Shown piece after piece: positions 48,687 to 56,260 of a stretch of 64,000 bases of DNA. The stretch covers positions 124,001 through 188,000 of the forward strand of contig NZ_JAENHM010000025.1 of NCBI RefSeq assembly GCF_016595245.1, given 5' to 3'. Position 1 is the first letter of the stretch. Every line of letters starts with the position of its first letter. A program made the position numbers and the translations under genes. Under the pieces are notes generated by a model. It did no database searches. It was given only the letters and a program-made list of their open reading frames with translations, and was not told where the DNA came from. The DNA comes from Azospirillum endophyticum (lineage in GTDB: Bacteria; Pseudomonadota; Alphaproteobacteria; Azospirillales; Azospirillaceae).

Positions 48687-50150
48687 GTGAGCGAAGAACC
48701 CAAACGCCGGCTGGTCGTCGGCCCCTTCAACCGCGTGGAAGGCGATCTCGAGGTCCGGCTCGAAATCTCCGGCACGAGCGTCTCGGCGGCCTATGTGAAT
48801 TCGCCGCTGTTCCGTGGCTTCGAGCGCATCCTGGAGGGACGCGACCCGATGGATGCGCTGGTGGTGGCGCCGCGCATCTGCGGCATCTGTTCGGTCTCGC
48901 AGAGCCATGCGGCGGCGCTGGCGCTGGGCGGCGCGATGGGGGTGGAGGTGCCGCGCAACGGGCTGCTGGCGACCAACCTGATGACGGCGACCGAGAATGT
49001 CGCCGACCATCTGACCCATTTCCACCTGTTCTTCATGCCCGACTTCGCCCGCCCCGCCTATGAAGGGCGCCCCTGGTTCGATCGGGCGGCGGCCCGCTTC
49101 AAGGCGGCCCAAGGCAGCGCGGTGCGCGCCGCCACCGCGGCGCGGGCGGAGCTGTTCCATGTGCTGGGCATCCTGGGGGGGAAATGGCCGCACACGCTGA
49201 CGCTCCAGCCCGGCGGCGTCACCCGCGCGGTGGATGCCCGCGACCGCGTGCGTCTGCTCGCCACGATCCGCAGCTTCCGCCGCTTCCTGGAGGACAGCCT
49301 GTTCGGCGCACCGCTGGACCGTGTGCTGGCGCTCGCCGCAGCGGAAGATCTGGAGCGTTGGCGTGTTTCCGGCCCCGCCGGGGATTTCCGCCTGTTCCTG
49401 GAGATCGCCGCGGATCTGGACCTCGCCCATCTCGGCCGCGCCCATGGCCGCTTCCTCAGCCACGGCGCCTATGCCGGGCCGGATGGGGGGCATCTCTATC
49501 GCCGCGGCGTGTTCGCCGATGGACGGGAGGTTCTCTTCGACCCCGATCAGGTGACGGAGCATCACCGCTTCAGTCGCATGGCCGGGCAGGACCGCCCCCA
49601 CCCGCCCTTCGCCGGCTCCACGGTGCCGGACGGGCTGGACGAGACCGGTTACAGCTGGTGCAAGGCGCCGCGCTTGGCCGGATTGCCCTACGAGACCGGC
49701 GCCATCGCCCGGCAGTTGGTAGACGGCCATCCCTTGATCCGGGCGCTGGTGGCCCAGGATGGCGGATCGGTGCGCAGCCGCGTGGTGGCCCGTCTGTTGG
49801 AACTAGCCCGGACCACCGATGCGATGGAAGCCTGGCTGCGCGCCATCGACCCTGCCGCCCCCTGGTGCGTGGCGGCGGAGATGCCGGACACCGCCCAGGC
49901 GGTTGGATTGACGGAAGCGGCGCGCGGCGCGCTCGGCCATTGGCTGCGGGTGGAGCGTGGACGGATTGCCGGCTACCAGATCATCGCGCCGACGACCTGG
50001 AACTTCTCACCGCGGGACTTGGATGGAGTGCCGGGGCCGCTGGAACAGGCACTGGTCGGTGCCCCGGTGCAGGAGGGCGAGCGCACGCCGCTGTCGGTCC
50101 AGCATATCGTACGGTCTTTCGATCCCTGCATGGTCTGTACGGTGCATTGA
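48687..50150 (+). CDS. hupV: Regulatory [NiFe] hydrogenase large subunit HupV (HoxC-type)
   Basis: A 487-residue subunit with both Ni-Fe ligand pairs: RICGICSVSQSHA near residues 68-80 and the final FDPCMVCTVH. It ends at that His, so it lacks the C-terminal peptide that HupD removes from uptake hydrogenases, as is usual for sensor hydrogenases. GTG start 4 bp after hupU. The last codons form the left copy of a 22-bp direct repeat that bounds the downstream island, so its 3' end may have been rebuilt by integration. Confidence 0.95.
   Translation: MSEEPKRRLVVGPFNRVEGDLEVRLEISGTSVSAAYVNSPLFRGFERILEGRDPMDALVVAPRICGICSVSQSHAAALALGGAMGVEVPRNGLLATNLMTATENVADHLTHFHLFFMPDFARPAYEGRPWFDRAAARFKAAQGSAVRAATAARAELFHVLGILGGKWPHTLTLQPGGVTRAVDARDRVRLLATIRSFRRFLEDSLFGAPLDRVLALAAAEDLERWRVSGPAGDFRLFLEIAADLDLAHLGRAHGRFLSHGAYAGPDGGHLYRRGVFADGREVLFDPDQVTEHHRFSRMAGQDRPHPPFAGSTVPDGLDETGYSWCKAPRLAGLPYETGAIARQLVDGHPLIRALVAQDGGSVRSRVVARLLELARTTDAMEAWLRAIDPAAPWCVAAEMPDTAQAVGLTEAARGALGHWLRVERGRIAGYQIIAPTTWNFSPRDLDGVPGPLEQALVGAPVQEGERTPLSVQHIVRSFDPCMVCTVH
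50127..50148 (+). repeat. Left 22-bp direct repeat (candidate attachment site) at hupV 3' end
   Basis: Matches 54326-54347 at 19 of 22 positions; both copies share TGCAT at the left, CTGTACG in the middle and TGCATT at the right. It covers the codons for the C-terminal CxxCTxH of hupV. In the right copy, the TGCAT and ATGCA ends form an inverted pair, as in tyrosine-recombinase core sites. Confidence 0.6.
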
Positions 50151-50503
50151 AAATTTTTGACGTAATATCAATGGCTTATTTTCTGATTATCAAAATTCAT
50201 CAAAATTCGCGCAACAGCACTTGATTGGATGTTCTCCTTCAGTGTTCTTCTAAATAGGAACGTATGGGGAACAAAATGGCCGACGCTCCCGATGTGCCGC
50301 CTTCCCCATGGTCGCGAGTGGGGGAACCGGTCCCGGATATGCACCTCCTCATCAGCATCGGGACGCGCTGATGAAGCACAGCGGCCTCCTCACCAACCGG
50401 TGGGCCTGGGCTTGACCGATCGCCTATCTTGGGGACTAATGCATCAACTCCCCGAAACATCTTGAGCAATCCTATTGATTCAACCCAATATAGAGGAAGC
50501 CAC
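50149..50503. other. Gap after hupV
   Basis: About 355 bp that begins with a very AT-rich stretch (50150-50220). Short open frames here have no sign of being genes. It probably contains the promoter of the 50504 gene. Confidence 0.35.
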
Positions 50504-50995
50504 ATGCCTGACAGTGAGATCGGCGATCTTGGCAATAAATCCAGCGTTCTAAATGACGAAAGCCCAGCAAAAGGTAAAGAATCTGATCTTCCCACTATAA
50601 ATGACGAAGCATCAGAAATAAACAATTTTGCCAGAACTGCATTTTCAAGCTTAGTCCAATGGTATTGTTTCTTTTTTACTTTCAGCTTTGCTGCTCTCGG
50701 TTTCTACCTTCCGCTTATCGAGAAAGATTTTATCAAAAAAAGCTCGACTGGTTACGTAGTTCCTTTATCTTTCATTCTAATGAACTCAATATCTTTGGTA
50801 GCCTTGCGCATCCTTCATTTTTATATCCTAGATGTAAAAAATAGATCATTGAAAATTCAAGAATACGTTGGCGGAAATTATAGATCTCCATTTCCATATC
50901 GCGTATGGAACACAATACTAATTCTCATGAGTACATCATTCTTTGTTTCTATATTCTTGTGGTTTTACCTTATTTATCTAAGGTATATTCCTTAA
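50504..50995 (+). CDS. Hypothetical membrane protein, AT-rich gene
   Basis: A 163-residue protein of unknown family: a polar N-terminal 45 residues rich in Asp, Glu and Ser, then four hydrophobic helices (WYCFFFTFSFAALGFYLPL, VVPLSFILMNSISLVALRIL and ILILMSTSFFVSIFLWFYLI among them). A good AGGAAG ribosome site lies 6 bases before the ATG. Codon use (many Ile, Lys, AT-ending codons) differs strongly from flanking genes, a sign of recent transfer. Four-helix layout would fit small effector or immunity-type membrane proteins, but nothing proves this. Confidence 0.7.
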   Translation: MPDSEIGDLGNKSSVLNDESPAKGKESDLPTINDEASEINNFARTAFSSLVQWYCFFFTFSFAALGFYLPLIEKDFIKKSSTGYVVPLSFILMNSISLVALRILHFYILDVKNRSLKIQEYVGGNYRSPFPYRVWNTILILMSTSFFVSIFLWFYLIYLRYIP

Positions 50996-51091
50996 GGTAA
51001 AACTTCTATTATCATAACTTGCAAGACAATTCGCCTCGACCTGGCTCCCCCATTTTGCCATGATACGCCTCTGCCCTGGTGGAGATTGGAC

Positions 51092-51119
51092 AAAAAGAAA
51101 GCCCGCCAGTGAGGCAGGC
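51092..51119 (-). terminator. Rho-independent terminator of the 51136-51606 gene
   Basis: On the minus strand GCCTGCC pairs with GGCGGGC (one G-T pair) around a 5-base loop and is followed by TTTCTTTTT. It is 16 bp after the stop. Confidence 0.8.
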
Positions 51120-51135
51120 CAGGGGAAAGGGATTC

Positions 51136-51606
51136 TCAGGCCGCAGAGGTCAGGATCGGGATCCTGCAGGCGTTCGTGGCCGTATCCGCCATCCTCCACA
51201 GCATCTCGTCGCGCCAATCGGTCTCCAATTCCTCGATCATCTCGGCATCCGCCGGCTCTCCATAAATGGCAGCCCGGAACGATGAGCGATATTCAACCCG
51301 CGCAGCGAAGAGGAACCGCAGTTGAACCGCGAATCCTTTGAGCGTGAGGGCTTGGAGCCGTCTGATCCGGGCGGCGTGACCGTCGATGACCTCCCAATAC
51401 GGCTCGAAGTCTTCATCCGAGCCGTCCGGGTTGTCGGCGAAAGCCTGATCGTGCGCCCGGTGCGCGGAGACGTAGTCATTCCAGGCCGCCAGCAGCTCGG
51501 CGTCCGGGTGTGGGGTGGCGACAAGAAGCGCCAAGGCGGCCAGCTGGAGGCAAGCCGAGGCCGTCCCCGCCAGGATCGCCCGGCGGGTGGGATGAGAGGT
51601 TGGCAT
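51136..51606 (-). CDS. Hypothetical exported protein of the island
   Basis: A 156-residue protein with a twin-Arg-like N-terminus (TRRAILAGTASACLQLAALALLVA), then a charged, mostly helical body (SDEDFEPYWEVIDGHAARIRRLQAL) ending in AACRIPILTSAA-like residues. No family recognised. It follows the Bro-N gene by 5 bp on the same strand and has its own terminator, so the two probably form an operon. Confidence 0.6.
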   Translation of the reverse strand: MPTSHPTRRAILAGTASACLQLAALALLVATPHPDAELLAAWNDYVSAHRAHDQAFADNPDGSDEDFEPYWEVIDGHAARIRRLQALTLKGFAVQLRFLFAARVEYRSSFRAAIYGEPADAEMIEELETDWRDEMLWRMADTATNACRIPILTSAA

Positions 51607-51611
51607 GGGCG

Positions 51612-52229
51612 TTACTCCTCGCCCTGCTCGTCCTTGTCGGACGGATCTGGATCGTTTTTCGGTTCGTCCTCCTGGCCGAGATCGAACTCCCCCTGGTCGA
51701 AGGCGCTGGACATATCGACGGGGATCCCGAGCTTGCCATAGAAGGCCGGGGCGTTCTTGGCGATCGCGCGCGGCCCACCTGCTCGGCCGACGAGTTGGAG
51801 CGCCTGATTGGCGGCCATCACTGACCGGGTCACGGCATTCCGCTCGTTCATCTTCACCCGACGGTCGGCGAGTCGGACCTTGCTCTCCTTCTCGTCGGTC
51901 TTGTAGCCGCCCGTCTTACGCAGGCTGGGCAACACCTCCTGCGTTACCCATTTCCGAAAGCGGATAGCGGCTGGTTTGCGAGAGCGGAAAACCAAGGCGT
52001 AGAGCTCGGACTCGGAGACGATCAACACCTCCTGATCACCCCCAAGGGTGTGCGTGATGTGCACCCCCTTTTCGTCTTCTTCGAGGTTCCGCACTGCGGA
52101 TGCCGGCTGAGCAAGGCCCAGCACCCGACAGACGTCGGAGGCGACGAACCAAGGCGCGTCATCACGGATTATGACGCAAACGAGGATTTCCCCTTCGAAC
52201 AGGAAAGGGGTAATATACATTCCGTTCAT
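51612..52229 (-). CDS. Bro-N domain protein (phage antirepressor type)
   Basis: A 205-residue protein. Residues about 5-110 are a Bro-N domain: FLFEGEILVCVIIRDDAPWFVASDVCRVLGL, seen here as APWFVASDVCRVLGLAQP, then SAVRNLEEDEKGV, VLIVSESELYALVFRSRKP and FRKWVTQEVLPSLRKTGGY. This is the hallmark of phage antirepressors. The C-terminal part is polar and ends in an acidic tail. ATG at 52229 is chosen as the first Met before the domain; upstream in-frame starts exist. Supports a phage or mobile origin of the island. Confidence 0.85.
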   Translation of the reverse strand: MNGMYITPFLFEGEILVCVIIRDDAPWFVASDVCRVLGLAQPASAVRNLEEDEKGVHITHTLGGDQEVLIVSESELYALVFRSRKPAAIRFRKWVTQEVLPSLRKTGGYKTDEKESKVRLADRRVKMNERNAVTRSVMAANQALQLVGRAGGPRAIAKNAPAFYGKLGIPVDMSSAFDQGEFDLGQEDEPKNDPDPSDKDEQGEE

Positions 52230-52326
52230 GATGTTCACCTCATGACACTGATCGGCCCCTGGCAGGGCCGGTTGAATTCCGCCAACGGCGACGATGGTCC
52301 TGGCAGACCGCGTCGCCGTTGGCATT

Positions 52327-52521
52327 TCAGGCGCCCGCATCGGCCGGCGCCTTCGTCGATACGGCGTCGAGTCCGGCGTTGACTAGCAAGCAAATGGCAT
52401 CGCTCTCCGATTCGAACTCATTCCTGAACTGGTACTTCTTCACCTGGGCCACCAAGTCGTGCTCCAGCAGCACGACCTTGCGAGCCCATTTTTCCGTATC
52501 GATCGCCACATTCGCCTCCAT
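52327..52521 (-). CDS. Small ribbon-helix-helix-like protein
   Basis: A 64-residue protein whose WARKVVLLEHDLVAQVKKYQ and FESESDAICLLVNAGLDA look like a ribbon-helix-helix DNA-binding domain. It is divergent from another RHH protein, with shared GGTACACTGT sites between them. Either one could be an antitoxin-like autoregulator, but no toxin partner is recognisable. An ATG 27 bp further upstream falls inside the palindrome region and is not preferred. Confidence 0.6.
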   Translation of the reverse strand: MEANVAIDTEKWARKVVLLEHDLVAQVKKYQFRNEFESESDAICLLVNAGLDAVSTKAPADAGA

Positions 52522-52541
52522 AGCGGGGCTAGCGGTTAAAA

Positions 52542-52589
52542 GGTACACTGTACCATAAATGGCGTCAATGCTGGTTTGTGGTACACTGT
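52542..52589 (+). promoter_or_regulatory. Repeated GGTACACTGT sites between divergent RHH genes
   Basis: GGTACACTGTACC (52542-52554) is palindromic in its outer bases, and GGTACACTGT recurs at 52580-52589, 38 bp apart. The first lies 20 bp from the minus-strand start and the second 28 bp from the plus-strand start. Probable operators for one or both RHH proteins. Confidence 0.55.
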
Positions 52590-52617
52590 TGTCTCTCCAT
52601 CTGATATTGAGACATCC

Positions 52618-53094
52618 ATGGCACGACCGCGCACCATGGCTGGACGCAAGATGGTCTCGCTCCCATCAGAGCTTTGGGAGCGAGTAGAGGACTATCGATT
52701 CAGTCAGCGCATCCGCAGTGAAGCCGAGGCGATTCGGAAGCTGATTGAGCACGGCCTTTCCGCTTCAGAAGCCTCCGATCTCGGCCCCTCACCCCGCGAG
52801 ATAGAAGAGCAAGCCGAGATCGAACGCCGGGGCGGCGCTGGGTGGATAGCCCATGAGGGCATGCTGGCTGGTCTCAATGGCAGCGACCCAAACGGCTGCG
52901 CCTACACCACTCCGCTGGCGCGCGAGGTCTGGCTGAAGGGCTACATCAAGGGACAGGCGGACCGACTCAGACTCAGCACCAGCGAGCAGGAGGCCCAAGC
53001 CGTAGAGCTTCGGACGTGGATCGCAGGCGCCCTTCACGACGCCGGAAAGGGTGGCGCAGCCTTCCAAAACATGCTGAAGCCCACCAAGAAGTGA
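52618..53094 (+). CDS. RHH-domain protein with extended C-terminus
   Basis: A 158-residue protein. The N-terminal 45 residues (RKMVSLPSELWERVEDYRF, SEAEAIRKLIEHGL) form a ribbon-helix-helix DNA-binding fold like that of the divergent neighbour; the rest is charged and helical with no recognised domain (GGAGWIAHEGMLAGLNGSD). ATG at 52618 is chosen over 52576 because the longer form would start inside the operator repeat. Function beyond DNA binding unknown. Confidence 0.65.
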   Translation: MARPRTMAGRKMVSLPSELWERVEDYRFSQRIRSEAEAIRKLIEHGLSASEASDLGPSPREIEEQAEIERRGGAGWIAHEGMLAGLNGSDPNGCAYTTPLAREVWLKGYIKGQADRLRLSTSEQEAQAVELRTWIAGALHDAGKGGAAFQNMLKPTKK

Positions 53095-53178
53095 CCCAAA
53101 CGCAGAAAGGCCGCCCTGAGGCAGCCCGGAACATTTTGCACCTATAAATATTATAGAAAATGCTGAAAGGAAAAAATT

Positions 53179-53844
53179 GTGGCACATCTCTCCCTCAGTT
53201 GCCCTTTTTGCGATCGCAACAATACCGGCTTCCACTCTCTTTATGAAGTTCCTGACCCAGATTTGCTCCCGGGCCTTGGTTTCCAAACAATTCTTAGATG
53301 CAATGCCTGTCAAAGAATAGTGATTGGATTATTCGAGAGAAGCCCAGAGGAAAACCGAAAAAGCCCGACTGCCTCCCCTCACGGTGTCATGCACGATCCA
53401 ACGCGAAGCGGATACTCTTTGACTCGTGTACTTCCCTGTGCCTCTTCTCCATCTTGCCCAAATCACGTTCCGGACAACATTCGCGTATTCTATATCGAGG
53501 CCGCCGAATGCCTTTCTAGACGAGCTTACAACGCCGCAGCCCCTCTCTTCCGAAAGGTTCTGGAGATCACCGTGAAGCGGATGGATCCAGAATGTCCGGC
53601 CGGAACCAATCTCAAGAACCGCATCGACAGGCTGCCAGCAGAAACTGGCGTCACGCCCTCCATGAAGAGTTGGGCGCATGAAATCCGACTGATCGGGAAC
53701 GAAGCCGTTCACGAGGATGAGCCAGTACAGGAGAAGGATGCCAAGGATATCCAGGCGTTCACCGAGCTGTTCCTGACCTACGCTTTTACCCTGCCAGGAA
53801 TGCTGGAGGAGCGGCGGAAGGCCACGGAAGGCGGGGGAGCGTAA
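53179..53844 (+). CDS. DUF4145 domain protein with zinc ribbon
   Basis: A 221-residue protein. The N-terminus has two CxxC pairs (CPFC at about 9-12, CNAC at about 41-44), a probable zinc ribbon. Residues about 95-205 are DUF4145: PDNIRVFYIEAAECLSRRAY, AAPLFRKVLEITVKR and EIRLIGNEAVHEDEP. GTG start with AAAGGA 8 bases upstream. DUF4145 occurs in mobile and defence-associated genes, sometimes beside restriction systems; a defence role here is only a guess. Confidence 0.75.
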   Translation: MAHLSLSCPFCDRNNTGFHSLYEVPDPDLLPGLGFQTILRCNACQRIVIGLFERSPEENRKSPTASPHGVMHDPTRSGYSLTRVLPCASSPSCPNHVPDNIRVFYIEAAECLSRRAYNAAAPLFRKVLEITVKRMDPECPAGTNLKNRIDRLPAETGVTPSMKSWAHEIRLIGNEAVHEDEPVQEKDAKDIQAFTELFLTYAFTLPGMLEERRKATEGGGA

Positions 53845-53865
53845 ACCCTTCCATTTCGCCAACAT

Positions 53866-53888
53866 CGCGCCACCGTGGCGCGCTTTTG
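53866..53888 (+). terminator. Hairpin with T-run after the DUF4145 gene
   Basis: CGCGCC pairs with GGCGCG around ACCGT, followed by CTTTTGG, 21 bp after the stop. Short T-run, so moderate strength. Confidence 0.6.
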
Positions 53889-54033
53889 GTCGGATCGGAA
53901 AGAGATTGCCGGCAATCGGACAGAACTGTCCGACACAACCAGTTTTGAGAAGATGCGATCTCGGCTAGCTTCTCCGGGCGGTCGGGGCGATGGGCAGGCC
54001 ACCGCCCGCGCCGCTCTACCGGAGGGCAAGAGG

Positions 54034-54108
54034 ATGGAGAAAATCCTCACTCTCCTGATCCTGCTGTTGCAGGTGCTCAAGCTGCTGCTTGAACACCTGA
54101 ACCGCTGA
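54034..54108 (+). CDS. Putative 24-residue Leu-rich hydrophobic peptide
   Basis: A short frame starting MEKILTLLILLLQVLKLLL with a basic end. Half of the residues are Leu. GAGGGCAAGAGG precedes the ATG. A single membrane-spanning amphipathic peptide of this kind recalls type I toxins, but no antisense RNA can be shown. A longer frame from 53875 exists with no better support. Low confidence as a real gene. Confidence 0.3.
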   Translation: MEKILTLLILLLQVLKLLLEHLNR

Positions 54109-54154
54109 TCGGGCGGGCGTGTCGGGGGTCGCATCCTCGGCACGCCTTCCCCGA

Positions 54155-54177
54155 AAATAGTCCTTCAGGGACTATTT
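54155..54177. terminator. Bidirectional hairpin AAATAGTCC/GGACTATTT
   Basis: Perfect 9-bp inverted repeat with a 5-base loop and A/T ends on both sides, 46 bp after the small peptide frame. It can work as a terminator in either direction. Confidence 0.55.
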
Positions 54178-54208
54178 ATCAAAGCGATTCGCTGCATGCG
54201 GCGGAATC

Positions 54209-54245
54209 CCGCCCTCTTCTACCGCGCGCGACGGTGGTAGGGCGG
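54209..54245 (+). terminator. Weak terminator-like hairpin near the right island end
   Basis: CCGCCCT pairs with AGGGCGG around an imperfectly paired interior, then ATGGTCATTTTTCC. Possible second terminator before the right repeat. Confidence 0.4.
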
Positions 54246-54325
54246 ATGGTCATTTTTCCGATTGCAGAACCGTTACAAGGCCCACCCTCTTCATGACCTG
54301 GCTGTTGAAGCTCTCGGTCGGCAGG

Positions 54326-54347
54326 TGCATAGCCTGTACGATGCATT
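54326..54347 (+). repeat. Right 22-bp direct repeat (candidate attachment site)
   Basis: Partner of 50127-50148 (19 of 22 identical). In the hupV-equivalent frame it reads CIACTMH, a second version of the hydrogenase CxxCTxH end. The frame upstream of it does not read FDP, so similarity starts at the repeat itself. Confidence 0.6.
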
Positions 54348-54411
54348 TGGGGGAGCTTGTTTGGAAAAAAATACCAACCGATACCGTTGAAGCCCAGTCC
54401 TATACAGACGG

Positions 54412-54480
54412 TCAGGACGCGATGAACGCCGCATAGGACATGACGCCGACGAACATCATCAGGGAAACCATGCGTGCCAT
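54412..54480 (-). CDS. Putative 22-residue membrane peptide
   Basis: Reads MARMVSLMMFVGVMSYAAF with three more residues. A good GGAG ribosome site is 6 bases before the ATG, which is better than chance for this length. Two basic residues then one hydrophobic span. It lies upstream of and divergent from the hupD promoter. No family recognised. Confidence 0.4.
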   Translation of the reverse strand: MARMVSLMMFVGVMSYAAFIAS

Positions 54481-54603
54481 TTTAATCTCCAGGTGGGCGG
54501 GGGATGATCCGCCCCGTTGAGAGAGATCTAATCCCACCCGGAGCTGGGATAAACGCCCGGATCCTGATTTCACCGTTCGACCGTTGCGAACAATCCTCCC
54601 CAT

Positions 54604-54642
54604 CCAACTTGCGGCAAGCTTCCAGCCATGGTGGCAAGTTGG
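54604..54642 (+). promoter_or_regulatory. Inverted repeat upstream of hupD, candidate activator site
   Basis: CCAACTTGC and GCAAGTTGG are perfect inverted arms 21 bp apart, about 110 bp before the sigma-54-like promoter at 54752. That distance fits an upstream activator site for an NtrC-type protein such as HupR. Inferred only. Confidence 0.4.
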
Positions 54643-54751
54643 TTGCCACTTACCCTGCATGCTGTAATGTTGATATCCACAATCGCTGCTATGTCGAGCG
54701 ATGGGTGTGGAAATCTCCAGCCTGATCAAGGGCTTGCCTGAACCGCCGATC

Positions 54752-54768
54752 CTGGCATGGAACTTGTA
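54752..54768 (+). promoter_or_regulatory. Sigma-54-like promoter of hupD operon
   Basis: CTGGCATGGAACTTGTA matches YTGGCACGRNNNTTGCW with two mismatches (one in the -12 GC). It lies 56 bp before the hupD ATG. HupR, with a GAFTGA loop, is encoded downstream. Confidence 0.5.
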
Positions 54769-54824
54769 CGAACGATGGTCCGGCGGCAGGTCGCCGCACC
54801 ACGGGATAATGCTGGGGTACGGGC

Positions 54825-55475
54825 ATGGAGTTGGCGGGGGACGGAAGCGGTCGCGATGCGGCGCGGATCCTGGTGTTGGGCATCGGCAACATCCTGTGGG
54901 CCGACGAGGGGTTCGGCGTCCGCACGGTGGAGCGTCTGGCGGCCGATTGGCGGTTTCCCGAGCACGTCACCCTGATGGATGGCGGAACCCAGGGCCTCTA
55001 CCTCCTGCCGCACCTGGAAAACGCCGACGCTCTGATCGTCGTCGACGCCATCGATTACGGCCTGCCACCCGGCACGCGCCGTGTCTTTCATGGCGATGAC
55101 GTGCCGGCCTTCCTGGGCGCCAAGAAGATGAGCCTGCACCAGACCGGCTTCCAGGAGGTGCTGGCAAGCGCGATGTTGGTCGGCCGCTGCCCGCCGACGC
55201 TGATCCTGGTCGGCGTCCAGCCGGAATGCCTGGAGGATTACGGCGGCGGCCTGACCGACACCGTCGCTTCCCAGGTCACCCCCACCATCGACATCATTCT
55301 GGGTCTTCTGCGCGACAGGTTCGGCGTGGAGGGCACGCGCCGCGACGCCGCTGCCGACATCGCCGCGCCCGCCATCGCCCGCGACGCCTACGAAGGCGGG
55401 CGCCCCAGCGCCGAGGAGGCCTGCCGCATCGGCGATTCCCGCATCCTGGCGGCGTTGTCCGCCAGCGAAGTTTGA
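54825..55475 (+). CDS. hupD: Hydrogenase maturation endopeptidase HupD
   Basis: A 216-residue protease that trims the C-terminal peptide of HupL after nickel insertion. The N-terminal LVLGIGNILWADEGFGVRTVE carries the Ni-binding Glu/Asp position, and MDGGTQGLYLLPHLE and LHQTGFQEVL with the second ligand His are present. The C-terminal tail (about 170-216) is longer than the core family. The next gene follows after 16 bp. Confidence 0.94.
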   Translation: MELAGDGSGRDAARILVLGIGNILWADEGFGVRTVERLAADWRFPEHVTLMDGGTQGLYLLPHLENADALIVVDAIDYGLPPGTRRVFHGDDVPAFLGAKKMSLHQTGFQEVLASAMLVGRCPPTLILVGVQPECLEDYGGGLTDTVASQVTPTIDIILGLLRDRFGVEGTRRDAAADIAAPAIARDAYEGGRPSAEEACRIGDSRILAALSASEV

Positions 55476-55491
55476 GCGGGAGCGACCAGGC

Positions 55492-55803
55492 ATGTGCATC
55501 GGCATTCCCCTGCGCCTGACCGGCGTCGACGGCGTTGCGGGACGGGCCGGGGATGGGTCGCTCATCGACCTGTCCCTGGTGCCGGAGGCAACCGCCGGTG
55601 ACTGGGTGCTCGGCTTCCTCGGCGCGGCACGCCGTCTGCTGGCCCCGGAGGAGGCGACCCAGATCCTGGACGCGCTGGCGGCGATGGCCGCGGCGCTGGA
55701 CGGGGAGCAGCTCGACGGCGCCTTCGCCGACCTGACCGACCGTGAACCGACCCTTCCCCCCCATCTGGAGGCGGCCCTTGCGGCCGGCCTGACGGAGGCC
55801 TGA
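55492..55803 (+). CDS. hupF: HypC-family hydrogenase chaperone HupF
   Basis: A 103-residue HypC/HupF protein starting MCIGIPLRL with the essential Cys2. It binds the large subunit precursor and helps cofactor delivery. The C-terminal extension beyond 80 residues is typical of HupF rather than HypC. Lies between hupD and hupG. Confidence 0.92.
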   Translation: MCIGIPLRLTGVDGVAGRAGDGSLIDLSLVPEATAGDWVLGFLGAARRLLAPEEATQILDALAAMAAALDGEQLDGAFADLTDREPTLPPHLEAALAAGLTEA

Positions 55804-55807
55804 CGCC

Positions 55808-56260
55808 ATGACCGACCTTGCCGCCCCTCCCGCCAAACCGCGCCTGCCCCTGCCGCCGCTGGTCGATCTGCTGACCGAAATGCACAATTACCGGCGGCTC
55901 GACAAGGCCGACGACCGGCCCTGGCTGGACGATGCGGCGAAAAGCTGGGTGGTTTTCCTCCCTGGCCACGGCAAGGGCAATGCGGAGACCGCCGATGTCG
56001 CCGTCATCCTGCCGGAACTGGTCCGCGCGCTGCATCCGCGCCTGACCCCGGCGGTGGCGGGGGAGGCGGCGGAGCGCGCGATCCTGGCGCTGACCGGCAT
56101 GATGAGCCTGCCGGCCCTGGTCTTCCTGCGCGGCGACCGGCTGCTGGGCAGCATCGCGCGCGTGCGCGACTGGGACGATTATCTGCAGCGGATCGGCGAG
56201 ATCCTAGAATCGGGTGTGGAATCGGGTTTGGACTGCGGTTTGGAAGGCGGTGTGGCATGA
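55808..56260 (+). CDS. hupG: Hydrogenase small-subunit chaperone HupG (HyaE-type)
   Basis: A 150-residue thioredoxin-fold protein of the HyaE/HupG family (AKSWVVFLPGHGKGNAETADVAVILPEL, seen as SWVVFLPGHGKGNAET; ALVFLRGDRLLGSIARVRDW). No redox CxxC, as usual for HupG. It binds the HupS Tat-signal precursor. ATGA overlap with hupH. Confidence 0.9.
   Translation: MTDLAAPPAKPRLPLPPLVDLLTEMHNYRRLDKADDRPWLDDAAKSWVVFLPGHGKGNAETADVAVILPELVRALHPRLTPAVAGEAAERAILALTGMMSLPALVFLRGDRLLGSIARVRDWDDYLQRIGEILESGVESGLDCGLEGGVA

Larger units (their letters stand above)
50149..54325. mobile_element. Accessory island inserted between hupV and hupD
   Basis: About 4.2 kb between the two 22-bp repeats. Base composition drops sharply (the first kilobase is strongly AT-rich), and the genes are unlike the rest of the window: an unknown membrane protein, a secreted unknown, a Bro-N antirepressor-like protein, two ribbon-helix-helix proteins and a DUF4145 protein. 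No integrase or transposase is present, so it is either a degenerate element or one moved by an enzyme encoded elsewhere. Confidence 0.6.

Noticed and set aside
50229-50465. 78-codon plus-strand frame after hupV
   Set aside because: No ribosome site, no conserved feature; composition is random-like.
50149-54325. Integrase, transposase or tRNA at the island borders
   Set aside because: None found in any frame or as a cloverleaf; the mobile-element call rests only on repeats, composition and gene types.
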